Counted from the stretch's first letter, positions 1-8,593 are shown. The stretch is 64,000 nt of DNA from Riemerella columbina DSM 16469 (GCF_000374405.1 NZ_KB894240.1:69285-133284); one strand, 5' to 3'. The notes: generated by a model from the sequence alone, not told the origin. Translations and numbers: made by a program.

Positions 1-577
1 TAAAAAATAAAATTAAGTTGATGACCACAATCAGTAAACTGAGGACAACCCAAACAGCATCTCGGCTATTATTCTTTTTGTAAGTTTGCACTTCTTTATT
101 AGCCAATAGAGATAGTTTGGTACTTTGGTTTAGATAGTTAGCCGCCTCTATATAGCAGTCTTCATTTTTATTCAATATCACATGCTGGGTAAAGTACGCC
201 ACCTTTTTTTTAGAATAGCCTATCAGCCAAAACTCATTAGTTTCCTTTAAACTAAGGTATTCTACACGATAATGCTCTGGACGAATATCACCTAAATGCT
301 GAACTTGATAAGTGTTATTATTTTTCTCACCATACACTTCTATACTATAAAAATCCATCGGCTCGGAGTGTTTATTGACCAACTGCAATGCCAAACCATC
401 TGCCAAAGGTTTTACCACGCTACTTTTAAACAGCCAATAACTAAAAAACACCAATGCTAATCCCGTAACGATATTTCTATATATCAACAATTTACCTTTA
501 AAATACCCCTTCCCAAGCACCGATGCTGGTAAGGATAAAAGCAATAATATAAAAAGTATCAGCACAAAAGATTCCAT
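1..577 (-). CDS. Membrane protein of unknown function, 3' part cut off by window edge
   Basis: An open frame starts at ATG 577 and stays open to base 1, so about 192 residues are visible and the C-terminus is missing. A hydrophobic N-terminal segment (about residues 3-20) is followed by a second (about 35-48, with a FFSYW motif), a hydrophilic domain of about 110 residues, and a third hydrophobic segment (VWVVLSLLIVVIN) just before the edge. I recognise no family. It lies 14 bases downstream of the HD hydrolase gene on the same strand, so it is probably the distal gene of the queD-lpxH-HD run. The length, membrane pattern and lack of internal stops support a real gene; function is unknown. 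Confidence 0.6.
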   Translation of the reverse strand, partial: MESFVLILFILLLLSLPASVLGKGYFKGKLLIYRNIVTGLALVFFSYWLFKSSVVKPLADGLALQLVNKHSEPMDFYSIEVYGEKNNNTYQVQHLGDIRPEHYRVEYLSLKETNEFWLIGYSKKKVAYFTQHVILNKNEDCYIEAANYLNQSTKLSLLANKEVQTYKKNNSRDAVWVVLSLLIVVINLILFF

Positions 578-591
578 AGTATGAGTAAAAT

Positions 592-1272
592 TTAGGGCAA
601 AGATACAGATTCGTCTGCATCTTTAGTATACCAATCTTGATAAAACTCATCTAAAAAAGTCAACATAAACTGATGGCGTCTTTCTGCCATAGCTTTCCCA
701 GCAGTAGTATTCATTTTATCCTTAAGCAATAAAAGTTTTTCGTAGAAATGGTTAATGGTAGTCCCTTGAGATTTTTTATAAGTGTCTTTATCGAAATGGG
801 TTTGAGGTTTTATATCGGGATGGTACATGAGATTATTTTTAAACCCACCAAAATTAAACGCTCTCGCCACGCCAATAGCCCCAATAGCATCCAATCGATC
901 TGCATCTTGCACCACTTGCAATTCTATCGAAGGGTTGTTAGGAAAGGCTTGATGGTTTTTAAAGGATAGATGCGTTACAACATAAAGCACCTCATCAATT
1001 ATATTGTGTGTTACTTTATGAGCGTTTAGAAATTCTTTAATGATTTTCGGTGCAAGGCTCTCATCCCCATTGTGAAACTTAGGGTCGGCAATATCATGAA
1101 GCAATGCAGACAATGCTACAATCTCTCGATTGGCGTGTTCCTTTATCGCTAAAGCATCTGCCATGTGATACACCCGCTGGATATGAGACCAATCGTGTCC
1201 TGCCTCAGCATCTTGGAGCTGTTGCTTTACAAAAGTTATCGTGTCATCAATTAATGTATTGGTATAAGGCAT
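592..1272 (-). CDS. HD-domain phosphohydrolase (YedJ-like)
   Basis: The 226-residue protein has the metal-binding signature of small HD phosphohydrolases: an early HDWSH at residues 26-30, the HD doublet in LLHD at 59-60, and QDADRLDA with Asp123 and Asp125. Proteins of this type are predicted metal-dependent nucleotide or phosphate ester hydrolases in the cytoplasm, and the natural substrate is generally unknown. Its start codon directly abuts the stop of the LpxH-like gene, so the two are surely co-transcribed and probably translationally coupled. Family assignment is firm; substrate cannot be inferred. Confidence 0.85.
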   Translation of the reverse strand: MPYTNTLIDDTITFVKQQLQDAEAGHDWSHIQRVYHMADALAIKEHANREIVALSALLHDIADPKFHNGDESLAPKIIKEFLNAHKVTHNIIDEVLYVVTHLSFKNHQAFPNNPSIELQVVQDADRLDAIGAIGVARAFNFGGFKNNLMYHPDIKPQTHFDKDTYKKSQGTTINHFYEKLLLLKDKMNTTAGKAMAERRHQFMLTFLDEFYQDWYTKDADESVSLP

Positions 1273-2037
1273 TTAATGGTAAGTTTTTAGTTCAAATGTA
1301 GCGCCATCAAATACGCCATAAGTAAAATAAGAAATCCAATCGCCAAGATTAACATATTGAGAATGCGCGTTCAAATCCAAAATCATTGGTAAATGCCGAT
1401 GTCCATATACAAAATAATCAATGGCTTCTGTTTTTAGTTTTTCTTTGGAATAGAGAATTAGGAACTCTTTATCTTCACCGAGAAAGGTTTTATCCTCTTC
1501 CCCACTTATCATCTTATTTTTTTGCGAAAGATGAAGCGCCAATTTCATACTGATATCAGGGTGCAACCATCGGAACGCCCATTGTGCTAGAGGATTGGTA
1601 AATAGTTTTTTCATGCGCTTAAACCCTTTATCCCCAGGACCTAAACCATCACCATGTGCTAATAAAAATTGTTTTCCATTAATGGTGGCATAGCGTTTTT
1701 CAAAAAACACAGGGATTTGCAATTCGGTTTCAAAATAATCACGCATCCATAAATCATGATTGCCTACAAAAAAATAAATCTCTATCCCGCTATCTTTTAG
1801 CTCAGCAATTTTCCCCAAAACCCTTACAAAACCTTTAGGTACCACATACTTCCATTCGTGCCAGAAATCGAATAAGTCGCCCATTAAGAATAAAGTATGG
1901 GCATCCATTTTTATTTCGTCTAGCCATTGGATAAATTTTTGCTCTCGTACCTTACTTTCTTTAGGCGACGGCGCACCAAAATGTTGGTCGGAAGCAAAAT
2001 AAACTTTTTTATTGGAAGGCAAATTGATAGTTATCAT
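1273..2037 (-). CDS. lpxH: UDP-2,3-diacylglucosamine diphosphatase-like metallophosphoesterase (LpxH family)
   Basis: This 254-residue calcineurin-like phosphoesterase shows all the metal-site motifs in order: DQH at 17-19, GDLFDFW at 53-59, GNHD at 92-95, HGD at 128-130 and GHRH at 212-215. GDLFDFW is typical of LpxH, which cleaves UDP-2,3-diacylglucosamine to lipid X and UMP in lipid A synthesis on the cytoplasmic face of the inner membrane. The other early lipid A genes lie in this window (34-39 kb), which fits. The start is 12 bases after the queD stop and the stop abuts the HD gene. Flavobacteria often carry more than one LpxH-like protein, so the exact role is likely rather than certain. 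Confidence 0.82.
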   Translation of the reverse strand: MITINLPSNKKVYFASDQHFGAPSPKESKVREQKFIQWLDEIKMDAHTLFLMGDLFDFWHEWKYVVPKGFVRVLGKIAELKDSGIEIYFFVGNHDLWMRDYFETELQIPVFFEKRYATINGKQFLLAHGDGLGPGDKGFKRMKKLFTNPLAQWAFRWLHPDISMKLALHLSQKNKMISGEEDKTFLGEDKEFLILYSKEKLKTEAIDYFVYGHRHLPMILDLNAHSQYVNLGDWISYFTYGVFDGATFELKTYH

Positions 2038-2049
2038 ACTTCACACATT

Positions 2050-2493
2050 TTAATTATCCTCTGCAAACCATTCGCCATAAGAGTTTTCGGTTTCGTGAAG
2101 TTTTAGATAGGCTAAAGTCACGGTTTTTGGTAGTCGTTTTTGAATTTTTTCTGCAATAGCATAGAGCATATTCTCACAAGTCGGCTGAAAATCACAGAAA
2201 ATCACCTTATGCCCTTGCGCTTCCAAATCCTTACCCAAATCTTGGTGTGGCGACTGCGCATTAAGAAGCACCGCATGGTCCCAAACTTCTACTACTTCCT
2301 CTTTTACAATTGTTTTGATATCGCCAAAATCCACTACCATTCCATTTTTAGGGTGGTTCAAATCATCAATCGGTGTTCCTTTTACCGTGACAAACAACTT
2401 ATAGGAATGCCCATGCATATTTTTACACTTCCCATCGTAGTTGTACAGGACATGTGCCGTTTCAAAAGTAAATATTTTTGTAATCCTAATCAT
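2050..2493 (-). CDS. queD: 6-carboxytetrahydropterin synthase QueD
   Basis: The 147-residue protein is a full-length QueD/PTPS family member. His14 (FETAH) and His27 and His29 (MHGHS) are the expected zinc ligands, Cys23 (KCKN) is the catalytic cysteine, and an aspartate-histidine pair (WDHAVLL) and a late glutamate complete the site. QueD turns dihydroneopterin triphosphate into 6-carboxytetrahydropterin, an early step to the modified tRNA base queuosine. No other queuosine gene is in the window. It appears to be first in a run with the LpxH and HD genes. A TATCTTTG box ends only four bases before the ATG. Confidence 0.93.
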   Translation of the reverse strand: MIRITKIFTFETAHVLYNYDGKCKNMHGHSYKLFVTVKGTPIDDLNHPKNGMVVDFGDIKTIVKEEVVEVWDHAVLLNAQSPHQDLGKDLEAQGHKVIFCDFQPTCENMLYAIAEKIQKRLPKTVTLAYLKLHETENSYGEWFAEDN

Positions 2494-2497
2494 AGAG

Positions 2498-2505
2498 CAA
2501 AGATA
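2498..2505 (-). promoter_or_regulatory. Promoter -7 box (TATCTTTG) of queD
   Basis: A perfect match to the Bacteroidota TAnnTTTG box sits four bases upstream of the queD ATG. No clear TTG element is seen 19-20 bases further up. The short distance implies a leaderless or nearly leaderless transcript. Confidence 0.5.
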
Positions 2506-2552
2506 ACCATTTTTTGCAGACCCTAGCGTATGCTCTTTTTATATTTTTAAGA

Positions 2553-2666
2553 TTTGGGCATGTCCCTCGCCAACGCTAAAGCCACGGCTCGGGTCGGGCT
2601 TTCAGCTCTATCTTTTTTTCGTCGTACCTCCTCAAAAAAGGAGGCCGCCTCTATCCCTCACGCAAT
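2553..2666 (-). repeat. Dispersed structured repeat, copy 1 of 3
   Basis: Read on the minus strand this element begins TTGCGTGAGGGATAGAGGC, has a central T-rich/A-rich hairpin, then AGATAGAGC, GAAAGCCCGACCCGAG and a closing GGGACATGCCC. It shares these blocks with the elements at 25104-25231 and 16404-16528. The ends GCGTG and CATGC can pair, with one G-U, where the other copies have CACGC. It starts 24 bases after the stop of the DUF6702-like gene and fills the gap before queD. Confidence 0.75.
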
Positions 2667-2689
2667 GGTACTCGCACAAAACATCAACA

Positions 2690-3196
2690 TTAAAATTTTT
2701 GTACAAGATAATAGTTAGGGTAATCCAATTTAGAACTTTTTCGCACGCTATCAATAGTAATATGTACGATATTGGCTTGGTCGGTAAAGAGGTTATAGAT
2801 TGCATTAAGAGCAACTTCTACTGTTTTGGGACTCTCTATTTTCTGGCTTTCCATATAAACATTTACTACTTCATTGTCTTCTTCATACCCCAAAAATTTG
2901 ACTTCTAACCACTGCTGATTGACTTTTAGTTTGAAATGTTTGCCAAAATAATCCGCCATTTTATTTTGCATTGCAGGTTTCTGTTGGGCATTTAAAAATT
3001 GTAATGTTGTCTTATATTTTTTGTTGATGGCATTTTCCATATCATCAATAAAAAACTTACCAATAATTTCAAATCGTTCGGTTTTAGCATTATAGTGAAT
3101 GTCTATTGAACCCACATGATACGGGTGCTTGTCCTTTGCCTCAATCTTAATAAACGCTAAACATAGGATAAAAAATAATAAGCTTTTTAATTTCAT
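2690..3196 (-). CDS. DUF6702-like exported protein of unknown function
   Basis: The ATG at 3196 gives 168 residues with a clear signal peptide (KLKSLLFFILCLAF, cleavage near IEAKD). A GTG 18 bases upstream is possible but would put extra polar residues before the signal. The mature part begins HPYHVGSIDIHYN and resembles the DUF6702 family of Bacteroidota, in which small exported proteins carry a conserved HP-x-HxS/G start. It is probably periplasmic, because no lipobox cysteine or membrane anchor is seen. Function is unknown. It is divergent from the HupE/UreJ-like gene, and a structured repeat lies directly behind it. Confidence 0.72.
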   Translation of the reverse strand: MKLKSLLFFILCLAFIKIEAKDKHPYHVGSIDIHYNAKTERFEIIGKFFIDDMENAINKKYKTTLQFLNAQQKPAMQNKMADYFGKHFKLKVNQQWLEVKFLGYEEDNEVVNVYMESQKIESPKTVEVALNAIYNLFTDQANIVHITIDSVRKSSKLDYPNYYLVQKF

Positions 3197-3260
3197 TGCC
3201 CAAGAATTTAACACAAAAGTAAAATAAATTTTGTATACTCGCAGTGAAAAACTAAAAACA

Positions 3261-3839
3261 ATGGACGACTTTTTATTTTATTTAAACTTAGGTTGGGAAC
3301 ACATCATCAGTATGGATGCTTTAGACCATCAATTATTTATCTTGGCTTTGGTGGCAGTATATACTTTTCGAGATTTAAAAAAATTGTTGGTTTTAGTTAC
3401 AGCATTTACCATAGGGCATTCGCTTACTTTGGCTTTAAGTTCTTTAGATATTATTAGATTTAGTACCGCTTGGATCGAGTTTCTGATTCCTTGCACTATT
3501 GTCATCACAGCGTTTGATAATATTATTATGAAAAATAAACCTCAGAAACTGGTGACCATCAATTATATTTTAGCCTTATTTTTTGGATTTATCCATGGGA
3601 TGGGGTTTGCCAATAGTGTCAGAATCATGCTCGCTAAAGAACAGAGTATTTTTGTACCACTTTTAGGATTTAATATTGGGCTAGAATTAGGTCAGATTGT
3701 GGCGGTCATCATCATTATGCTGATATACCTTATCGCGACCTCTATCCTTAGAGTACCCCGCCGCGATTGGATTATGTTTACCTCATCAGCAGTTTTTGCC
3801 CTAGCCCTACAAATGGCGCTGGAACGCTTGCCGTTTTAA
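3261..3839 (+). CDS. HupE/UreJ-family membrane protein
   Basis: I place the start at ATG 3261 (192 residues), because upstream in-frame sequence is polar and lies in the divergent promoter region. The protein begins with a short amphipathic stretch containing a GWEHI motif. Hydrophobic segments follow, with the AFTIGHSLTLALSS motif, a central IEFLIPCTIV segment and FFGFIHGMGFAN. The conserved GHS and FGFIHGxGFA histidines are hallmarks of the HupE/UreJ_2 group, whose characterised members are nickel or cobalt permeases. No urease or hydrogenase gene is nearby, so a metal-transport role is inferred from the family only. About six membrane segments are visible. Confidence 0.8.
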   Translation: MDDFLFYLNLGWEHIISMDALDHQLFILALVAVYTFRDLKKLLVLVTAFTIGHSLTLALSSLDIIRFSTAWIEFLIPCTIVITAFDNIIMKNKPQKLVTINYILALFFGFIHGMGFANSVRIMLAKEQSIFVPLLGFNIGLELGQIVAVIIIMLIYLIATSILRVPRRDWIMFTSSAVFALALQMALERLPF

Positions 3840-3888
3840 ATATTTTAATCCTTATAAGTTTTTCACTACCTTTACGCTACAAAAATTA

Positions 3889-4827
3889 ATGTTTATGACA
3901 GCTATTTGGACTGGGCGTTTTGATGGTGAGCATCCTTTATACCATAGATTATTTCAAAGGGTTGACACCCATCCGACTTATCAAAATTTAAAACCTAACG
4001 ACTTTGTGATACATGGATTCGCCGTAGATGAAGGTGTTCGCCGCAACAAAGGTAGAGTGGGTGCTAAAGAAGCCCCAGATGTGATACGAAAAAACATGGC
4101 CAATTTTCCCGTCGTAAATCCTGAGTTAAAACTTTTAGATTTCGGAAATATCTATTGCGAAAATGGTCATCTTGAGCAAGCGCAAAATCAATTAGCAACT
4201 GGTGTATCTTCCGCTTTATCAAAAGGAGCTAAGTCCATTGTTTTAGGTGGCGGACACGAGATTACCTTTGCCCATTATTCTGGTATTAGACAAGCCTTTC
4301 CAAACAAAAAAATTGGCATTATTAATATTGATGCTCATTTTGATAATAGAACACCTAACGATGAGGGAGCAACTTCTGGCACAGGGTTTTGGCAAATTGC
4401 ACAAGACGAAAATTGGCAATCTTTACATATCGGTATTCAGCGCAATAGTAATACACTAAAATTATTTGATGATGCCCACCAAAATGGTATGAAGTACATT
4501 TTGTCCGAAGAGTTATTTTTTGAAAACCTCCCAAAAGTCTATACAGAAATTAATGAGTTGATAGACTCGGTAGAGGTGCTGTACCTTACCATTTGTATGG
4601 ATGTGTTTAATGCGTCGATAGCCCCTGGCGTTAGTGCTTTGGCATACAATGGCATTTTTGCAGATAGTGCATTTCTTCATTTCTATAAACATATTCTAAA
4701 GAGTGAAAAATTAATAGCTTTAGATGTGGCAGAAGTAAATCCTACCTACGATATTCAGGACAGAACGGCACGGCTGGCAGGGTCTTTGATTAATGAATGG
4801 TTCATGATTAATCCTAACGATGCATAG
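3889..4827 (+). CDS. hutG: Formimidoylglutamase-like ureohydrolase (arginase family)
   Basis: The 312-residue protein is an arginase/agmatinase-fold enzyme: GGGHE with His123, DAHFD with Asp148, His150 and Asp152, and CMDVF with Asp238. The C-terminal sequence APGVSA after the last motif is typical of formimidoylglutamase, which splits N-formimino-glutamate into glutamate and formamide as the last step of histidine breakdown. In most family members the position of Cys236 is a metal-binding aspartate, so one ligand looks substituted. No hutH, hutU or hutI is in the window. The next gene, an aldehyde dehydrogenase, starts 18 bases downstream. A second ATG two codons in is equally plausible as start. 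Confidence 0.78.
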   Translation: MFMTAIWTGRFDGEHPLYHRLFQRVDTHPTYQNLKPNDFVIHGFAVDEGVRRNKGRVGAKEAPDVIRKNMANFPVVNPELKLLDFGNIYCENGHLEQAQNQLATGVSSALSKGAKSIVLGGGHEITFAHYSGIRQAFPNKKIGIINIDAHFDNRTPNDEGATSGTGFWQIAQDENWQSLHIGIQRNSNTLKLFDDAHQNGMKYILSEELFFENLPKVYTEINELIDSVEVLYLTICMDVFNASIAPGVSALAYNGIFADSAFLHFYKHILKSEKLIALDVAEVNPTYDIQDRTARLAGSLINEWFMINPNDA

Positions 4828-4845
4828 CATCAAAAACAAATTATT

Positions 4846-6138
4846 ATGTCAATACAAACTTCTATAGATCACGCTTATCAAACTTTTAAACACTGGAAAA
4901 CCACTTCGTTTGAGGAGCGACAATCTTTATTTAAACAACTTGCTAAAATCGTTGAAGCGCATAAAGAAACTTTTGGAAATATCATTACTTCTGAAATGAA
5001 TAAACCCATCAGCCAAGCCATTTCTGAGGTTGAAAAATCTGCTGGAATGATTGATTTCTATGCCACCATAAAAAATCCTCTAGAAGTAAAAACCATAGAT
5101 TCTGGTACCGATATTAGCGAAGTCCACCCCACCCCAATGGGCGTGATTTTGGGGGTTATGCCATGGAACTATCCCTTTTGGCAAGCCTTAAGATTTGCAG
5201 TGCCTACGATTTTAGCTGGAAATACGGTAGTGATGAAACACGCTTCTATTTGTACTAAAAGTGGCGATGCAATAGAGAACGCTTTTTTAGACGCTGGATT
5301 TCCTAAAGGCATTTTTCAACATTTAAAAGTAAGCCATAAAGACATCGAAACCATTTTAAAGCATCCTGCAGTTCAAGGGGTAAGCCTAACTGGAAGTGAA
5401 GCCGCAGGAAGTAGCGTAGCGAGTATCGCAGGAAGAGAAATAAAAAAATCCGTATTGGAACTGGGTGGCAGCGATGCTTTTATCGTTTTAGAAGAGGCTA
5501 ATATTGAAAAGGCCGCTCAAGTGGGTGCCTTAGCAAGGCTTCAGAATTGTGGTCAAACTTGTGTTGCTGCAAAGCGTTTTATCGTTCATCAGAATATTAA
5601 AACAGCGTTTTTAGATGCCTTTATTAAAGAATATAAAACCTACCAACCTGCCAACCCTTTCGATAAGGCTACAACATTTTCTGAAATGGCGAGAGCCGAC
5701 CTCGCCGATGAACTTTACAAACAATACGAAAAAGCAATAGAACACGGGGCAAAAGTAATTCTTCCCCTAGAAAGAGTGTCCGAAAGAGCCTATATTCCTG
5801 GACTTATTGAGGTAGAGAAGGGTAATCCCATTTTGGAAGAAGAATTATTTGGACCATTGGGTATGGTGCTTATTGCAAAAGACGATGCTCATGCATTAGA
5901 ACTTGCTAACGATATTCCCTATGGGTTGGGCAATGCCGTATGGACAGAAAATACTGAGAAAGCCATGAAGTTCGCCAGAGATTTAGATTCTGGAACTGTC
6001 GCCATTAATTCTATGACGAAATCCGATGCACGATTGCCTTTTGGCGGTGCTAAAAAATCAGGATACGGAACAGAACTATCCATAGATGCACTAAAGGAAT
6101 TTACCTACCCTAAAACCATCCGAGGTAGTAAAAGTTAA
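4846..6138 (+). CDS. NAD(P)-dependent aldehyde dehydrogenase, succinate-semialdehyde dehydrogenase-like
   Basis: This 430-residue enzyme has the aldehyde dehydrogenase core: MPWNYPFWQ near residue 105, the SLTGSEAAG nucleotide-binding loop, ELGGSD with general base Glu205, NCGQTC with catalytic Cys239, and a C-terminal PFGGAKKSGYG. It resembles the short Sad/GabD group that oxidises succinate semialdehyde to succinate. It starts directly in the helix that precedes the cofactor domain, so it lacks about 20-25 residues found at the N-terminus of many relatives; no upstream in-frame start restores them. It follows the formimidoylglutamase gene at 18 bases, suggesting co-transcription. Its last four bases overlap the convergent arfB. 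Confidence 0.85.
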   Translation: MSIQTSIDHAYQTFKHWKTTSFEERQSLFKQLAKIVEAHKETFGNIITSEMNKPISQAISEVEKSAGMIDFYATIKNPLEVKTIDSGTDISEVHPTPMGVILGVMPWNYPFWQALRFAVPTILAGNTVVMKHASICTKSGDAIENAFLDAGFPKGIFQHLKVSHKDIETILKHPAVQGVSLTGSEAAGSSVASIAGREIKKSVLELGGSDAFIVLEEANIEKAAQVGALARLQNCGQTCVAAKRFIVHQNIKTAFLDAFIKEYKTYQPANPFDKATTFSEMARADLADELYKQYEKAIEHGAKVILPLERVSERAYIPGLIEVEKGNPILEEELFGPLGMVLIAKDDAHALELANDIPYGLGNAVWTENTEKAMKFARDLDSGTVAINSMTKSDARLPFGGAKKSGYGTELSIDALKEFTYPKTIRGSKS

Positions 6139-6533
6139 ATTCTAAACTTTCGATTCTGCTTTTTGTCAGATAATATTTTCTTAGCCTTCAATCGCTTTTC
6201 TTTTTGTGCTTTTGAGGGCTTTGTTTTTTTCCTTTTCTTGGGGATAATCAAGGCTTGTGCGACCATTGTAAACAAACGCTCTGTGGCTATCGTTTTATTC
6301 TGAAGTTGCGTTCGGGCTTCTGTAGAAGTTAGTTGTAAAACCCCTTCACTATTGATTCTAGGCTTCAGCTTTTTTAAAATCCGCTGTTTTTCTTCATCAT
6401 TAAAAAATTGTGAAGTTGCTACCTCCCACTGCACAGTTACCGCGGTTTCTACTTTATTGACATTCTGCCCGCCAGCGCCACCGCTTCGTGAGGTTTTATA
6501 TTTCAATTCAGAAATAAAAGGTTTCATTTGCAA
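6135..6533 (-). CDS. arfB: Alternative ribosome-rescue peptidyl-tRNA hydrolase ArfB
   Basis: The 132-residue protein is a codon-independent release factor homologue. The GGQ catalytic tripeptide lies at 21-23 within SGGAGGQNVNKVET, the usual ArfB/YaeJ context, and the C-terminus is a lysine/arginine-rich tail (about residues 100-132) of the type that threads into the empty mRNA channel of stalled ribosomes. It releases peptides from non-stop complexes. It appears to be the last gene of a trxB-crcB-arfB run, starting 12 bases after crcB. The start could also be the Met two codons in. Identification is firm. Confidence 0.92.
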   Translation of the reverse strand: MQMKPFISELKYKTSRSGGAGGQNVNKVETAVTVQWEVATSQFFNDEEKQRILKKLKPRINSEGVLQLTSTEARTQLQNKTIATERLFTMVAQALIIPKKRKKTKPSKAQKEKRLKAKKILSDKKQNRKFRI

Positions 6534-6545
6534 TAGTTTCTAGGA

Positions 6546-6920
6546 TTAATCTTTAAATAATTGAAGTCCTAAAATCGTTGCCAGAAATCCTAATCCTACA
6601 CTCAGCAAAATATAAATAGCCAAAGTTGTATACTGCTGATTTTGCCACAATACCACATTTTCATAAGAAAAAGTAGAAAAAGTGGTAAAGCCTCCACAGA
6701 ACCCTGTGATGAATAAAAACTTTAGGTATAAACTTTCTGATTTAAAGAAATAGGATGAAAAGCCCCCAATAAGAAAACATCCCATAAGGTTCGCCAATAG
6801 CGTTCCCAAAGGCAATGCATTCCATTTAATCCATTGGGCGGTGTAATAAGAAATCGCAAAACGCAATAGGCTTCCCAAGCCTCCCCCAATGAATATATAA
6901 AGGTAAACTATCGCATTCAT
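6546..6920 (-). CDS. crcB: Fluoride efflux channel CrcB (Fluc)
   Basis: The 124-residue protein has four hydrophobic segments and the signature motifs of the Fluc family: GGGLGSLLRF near the N-terminus, GTLLANLMGCFLIG in the middle and GFCGGFTTFSTFSYE in the third segment. Fluc proteins are dimeric fluoride channels in the inner membrane that lower cytoplasmic fluoride. It lies 31 bases after trxB and 12 before arfB. I see no fluoride riboswitch, since its upstream sequence is the trxB coding region. Confidence 0.93.
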   Translation of the reverse strand: MNAIVYLYIFIGGGLGSLLRFAISYYTAQWIKWNALPLGTLLANLMGCFLIGGFSSYFFKSESLYLKFLFITGFCGGFTTFSTFSYENVVLWQNQQYTTLAIYILLSVGLGFLATILGLQLFKD

Positions 6921-6951
6921 ATTTCTTTAAATCAGAATGTTAAAAATCATT

Positions 6952-7899
6952 TTAGGCTTTAAGTTCTCCTAAATAGCGTTCTGCATCCATCGCTGCCATA
7001 CAGCCACTGCCTGCTGCCGTAATCGCTTGTCTATAAATATGGTCTTGAACATCTCCCGCAGCAAATACCCCTGGAAGGTTGGTTTTAGAAGATTTACCTT
7101 TTGTAATGATATAGCCATTTTCGTCTAAATCCAACTGCCCCTTAAACAAATCTGTGTTAGGCTTATGACCAATCGCGATAAAGATGCCATGCACATCAAT
7201 TTCAGAAGTTTCCTGCGTTTTATTGTTAATGACCACCGCCTTTTCAACCAAATTATTATCACCTTTTATACCAATTAACTCATGGTTGAATAGCACTTCG
7301 ATATTAGGCGTGTTTTCTACGCGTTGCTCCATTACTTTAGACGCTCTAAAGAAATCTTTACGCACCAGCATAGTCACTTTATTACAAATATTAGAAAGAT
7401 AAGTTGCCTCTTCTGCCGCGGTATCTCCCGCACCTACTACAATCACATCTTTACCTTTATAGAAAAAACCGTCGCAAGTGGCACAAGCGGACACTCCACC
7501 CCCAGAATATTTTTTCTCATCATCTAATCCTAGGTATTTAGCCGTAGCCCCCGTTGAGATAATAACTGTTTTGGCGAAAATCTCTCTGCTTCCCGTAGAA
7601 ATCTTATGTACCCCTCCCACTTCCTTAGAAAACTCTACCGAGGAAATCATTTCGTAGTGTATTTTTGTTTCAAATCGTTCGGCTTGTTTTTGTAAGTCCA
7701 TCATCATTTCTGGTCCCGTAATACCATTAGGATAGCCTGGGAAATTCTCCACTTCTGTGGTGGTCGTTAATTGTCCACCAGGTTCTAGTCCGGTAAACAA
7801 TTCAGGTTTAAGGTCTGCTCTAGCCGCATAAATCGCCGCGGTATAGCCTGCAGGTCCAGAGCCGATAATCACACAATCTAAAATATTTTGTTCTTCCAT
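6952..7899 (-). CDS. trxB: Thioredoxin reductase
   Basis: The 315-residue flavoprotein has the FAD-binding GSGPAGYTAA motif at residues 13-22, the redox-active CATC with Cys139 and Cys142, the NADPH-binding GAGDTAAEE motif, and the late GVFAAGDVQD FAD motif. It reduces thioredoxin with NADPH in the cytosol. Length is normal for low-molecular-weight bacterial enzymes. It leads a minus-strand group with crcB and arfB. Upstream, about 160 bases separate it from rplI, including a terminator. Confidence 0.96.
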   Translation of the reverse strand: MEEQNILDCVIIGSGPAGYTAAIYAARADLKPELFTGLEPGGQLTTTTEVENFPGYPNGITGPEMMMDLQKQAERFETKIHYEMISSVEFSKEVGGVHKISTGSREIFAKTVIISTGATAKYLGLDDEKKYSGGGVSACATCDGFFYKGKDVIVVGAGDTAAEEATYLSNICNKVTMLVRKDFFRASKVMEQRVENTPNIEVLFNHELIGIKGDNNLVEKAVVINNKTQETSEIDVHGIFIAIGHKPNTDLFKGQLDLDENGYIITKGKSSKTNLPGVFAAGDVQDHIYRQAITAAGSGCMAAMDAERYLGELKA

Positions 7900-8007
7900 A
7901 ATCTTGTATATTTAAAGGGGCTAATTTCGGAATTTTTTTTGACTTTTTAATCCTTTCATCGATGCGAAATCCTATCATTTGGATTGATAGGCTCTATATT
8001 CATAAAA

Positions 8008-8038
8008 TATGGCTCTCAGAAAAATTCTGAAAGCCATA
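8008..8038 (-). terminator. Terminator of the rpsF-rpsR-rplI operon
   Basis: Arms TATGGCTCTCAGAA and TTCTGAAAGCCATA pair over 14 positions with one mismatch around a 3-base loop, 25 bases after the rplI stop. A short T-containing run follows on the minus strand. A second, smaller hairpin (CCTATCA/TGATAGG, 7971-7991) lies just beyond. Confidence 0.75.
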
Positions 8039-8062
8039 ATATAAACTTATAAATCTTTAAGA

Positions 8063-8593
8063 TTAAGCTTGTTCTTCAGCGTTAGTATCTTCTACTTTAG
8101 CCTCTTCTTTCTTAGCTTCTGGTTTTTTAGGTGCCGCCTCTACAGGTGCATCAGAAACTACATCGAAATCGAAATCATGCTCCACTTCTCTGTGTAGACG
8201 GATTTTCGCTGAGAATTTACCTGTTCTCTTAATAGTGTTCCCAGGGATTTTGATGTATTTTTTATCTACCTCTACGCCTTCTTTAGCCAAAGCTTCAGAA
8301 AGGTTGGCATTATTGATAGAACCAAATAATTTATCTCCAGCACCTACTTTAGTAGCGATAGTTACCGAAGTCTTTTTCAATTGGTCTACAATTTTTTGAG
8401 CGGCAGCAACTAATTTTGCTTCTTCCTCTTTTCTAGCTTCTAAAGTCTCTGCTAGAGCCGCTTTGTTTTTAGGTGTTGCCAATACAGCATAGCCTTGTGG
8501 TAATAAAAAATTACGCGCGTAACCTGGCTTTACATCTACAGTATCAAACTCAAGTCCTAAGTTTTCTACATCTTTTTTTAAGATAATTTCCAT
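8063..8593 (-). CDS. rplI: Large-subunit ribosomal protein L9 (bL9)
   Basis: The N-terminal domain starts MEIILKKDVENLG and carries the rRNA-binding PGYARNFLLPQGYA motif at about 23-36, followed by the long connecting helix and the C-terminal domain. At 176 residues it exceeds the usual 148-150 because of an Ala/Lys/Glu-rich tail of about 28 residues (after VVSDAP). Such tails are common on ribosomal proteins of this phylum. It is the last gene of the S6-S18-L9 operon and is followed by a hairpin terminator. Confidence 0.96.
   Translation of the reverse strand: MEIILKKDVENLGLEFDTVDVKPGYARNFLLPQGYAVLATPKNKAALAETLEARKEEEAKLVAAAQKIVDQLKKTSVTIATKVGAGDKLFGSINNANLSEALAKEGVEVDKKYIKIPGNTIKRTGKFSAKIRLHREVEHDFDFDVVSDAPVEAAPKKPEAKKEEAKVEDTNAEEQA

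Noticed and set aside
3197-3260. GTG start for the DUF6702-like gene and TTG start for the HupE/UreJ-like gene
   Set aside because: Both would add polar residues ahead of hydrophobic N-termini and would overlap the short divergent control region; internal ATGs match family starts better.
6921-6951. Fluoride riboswitch for crcB
   Set aside because: Only 31 bases separate crcB from trxB and show no pseudoknot-like structure.
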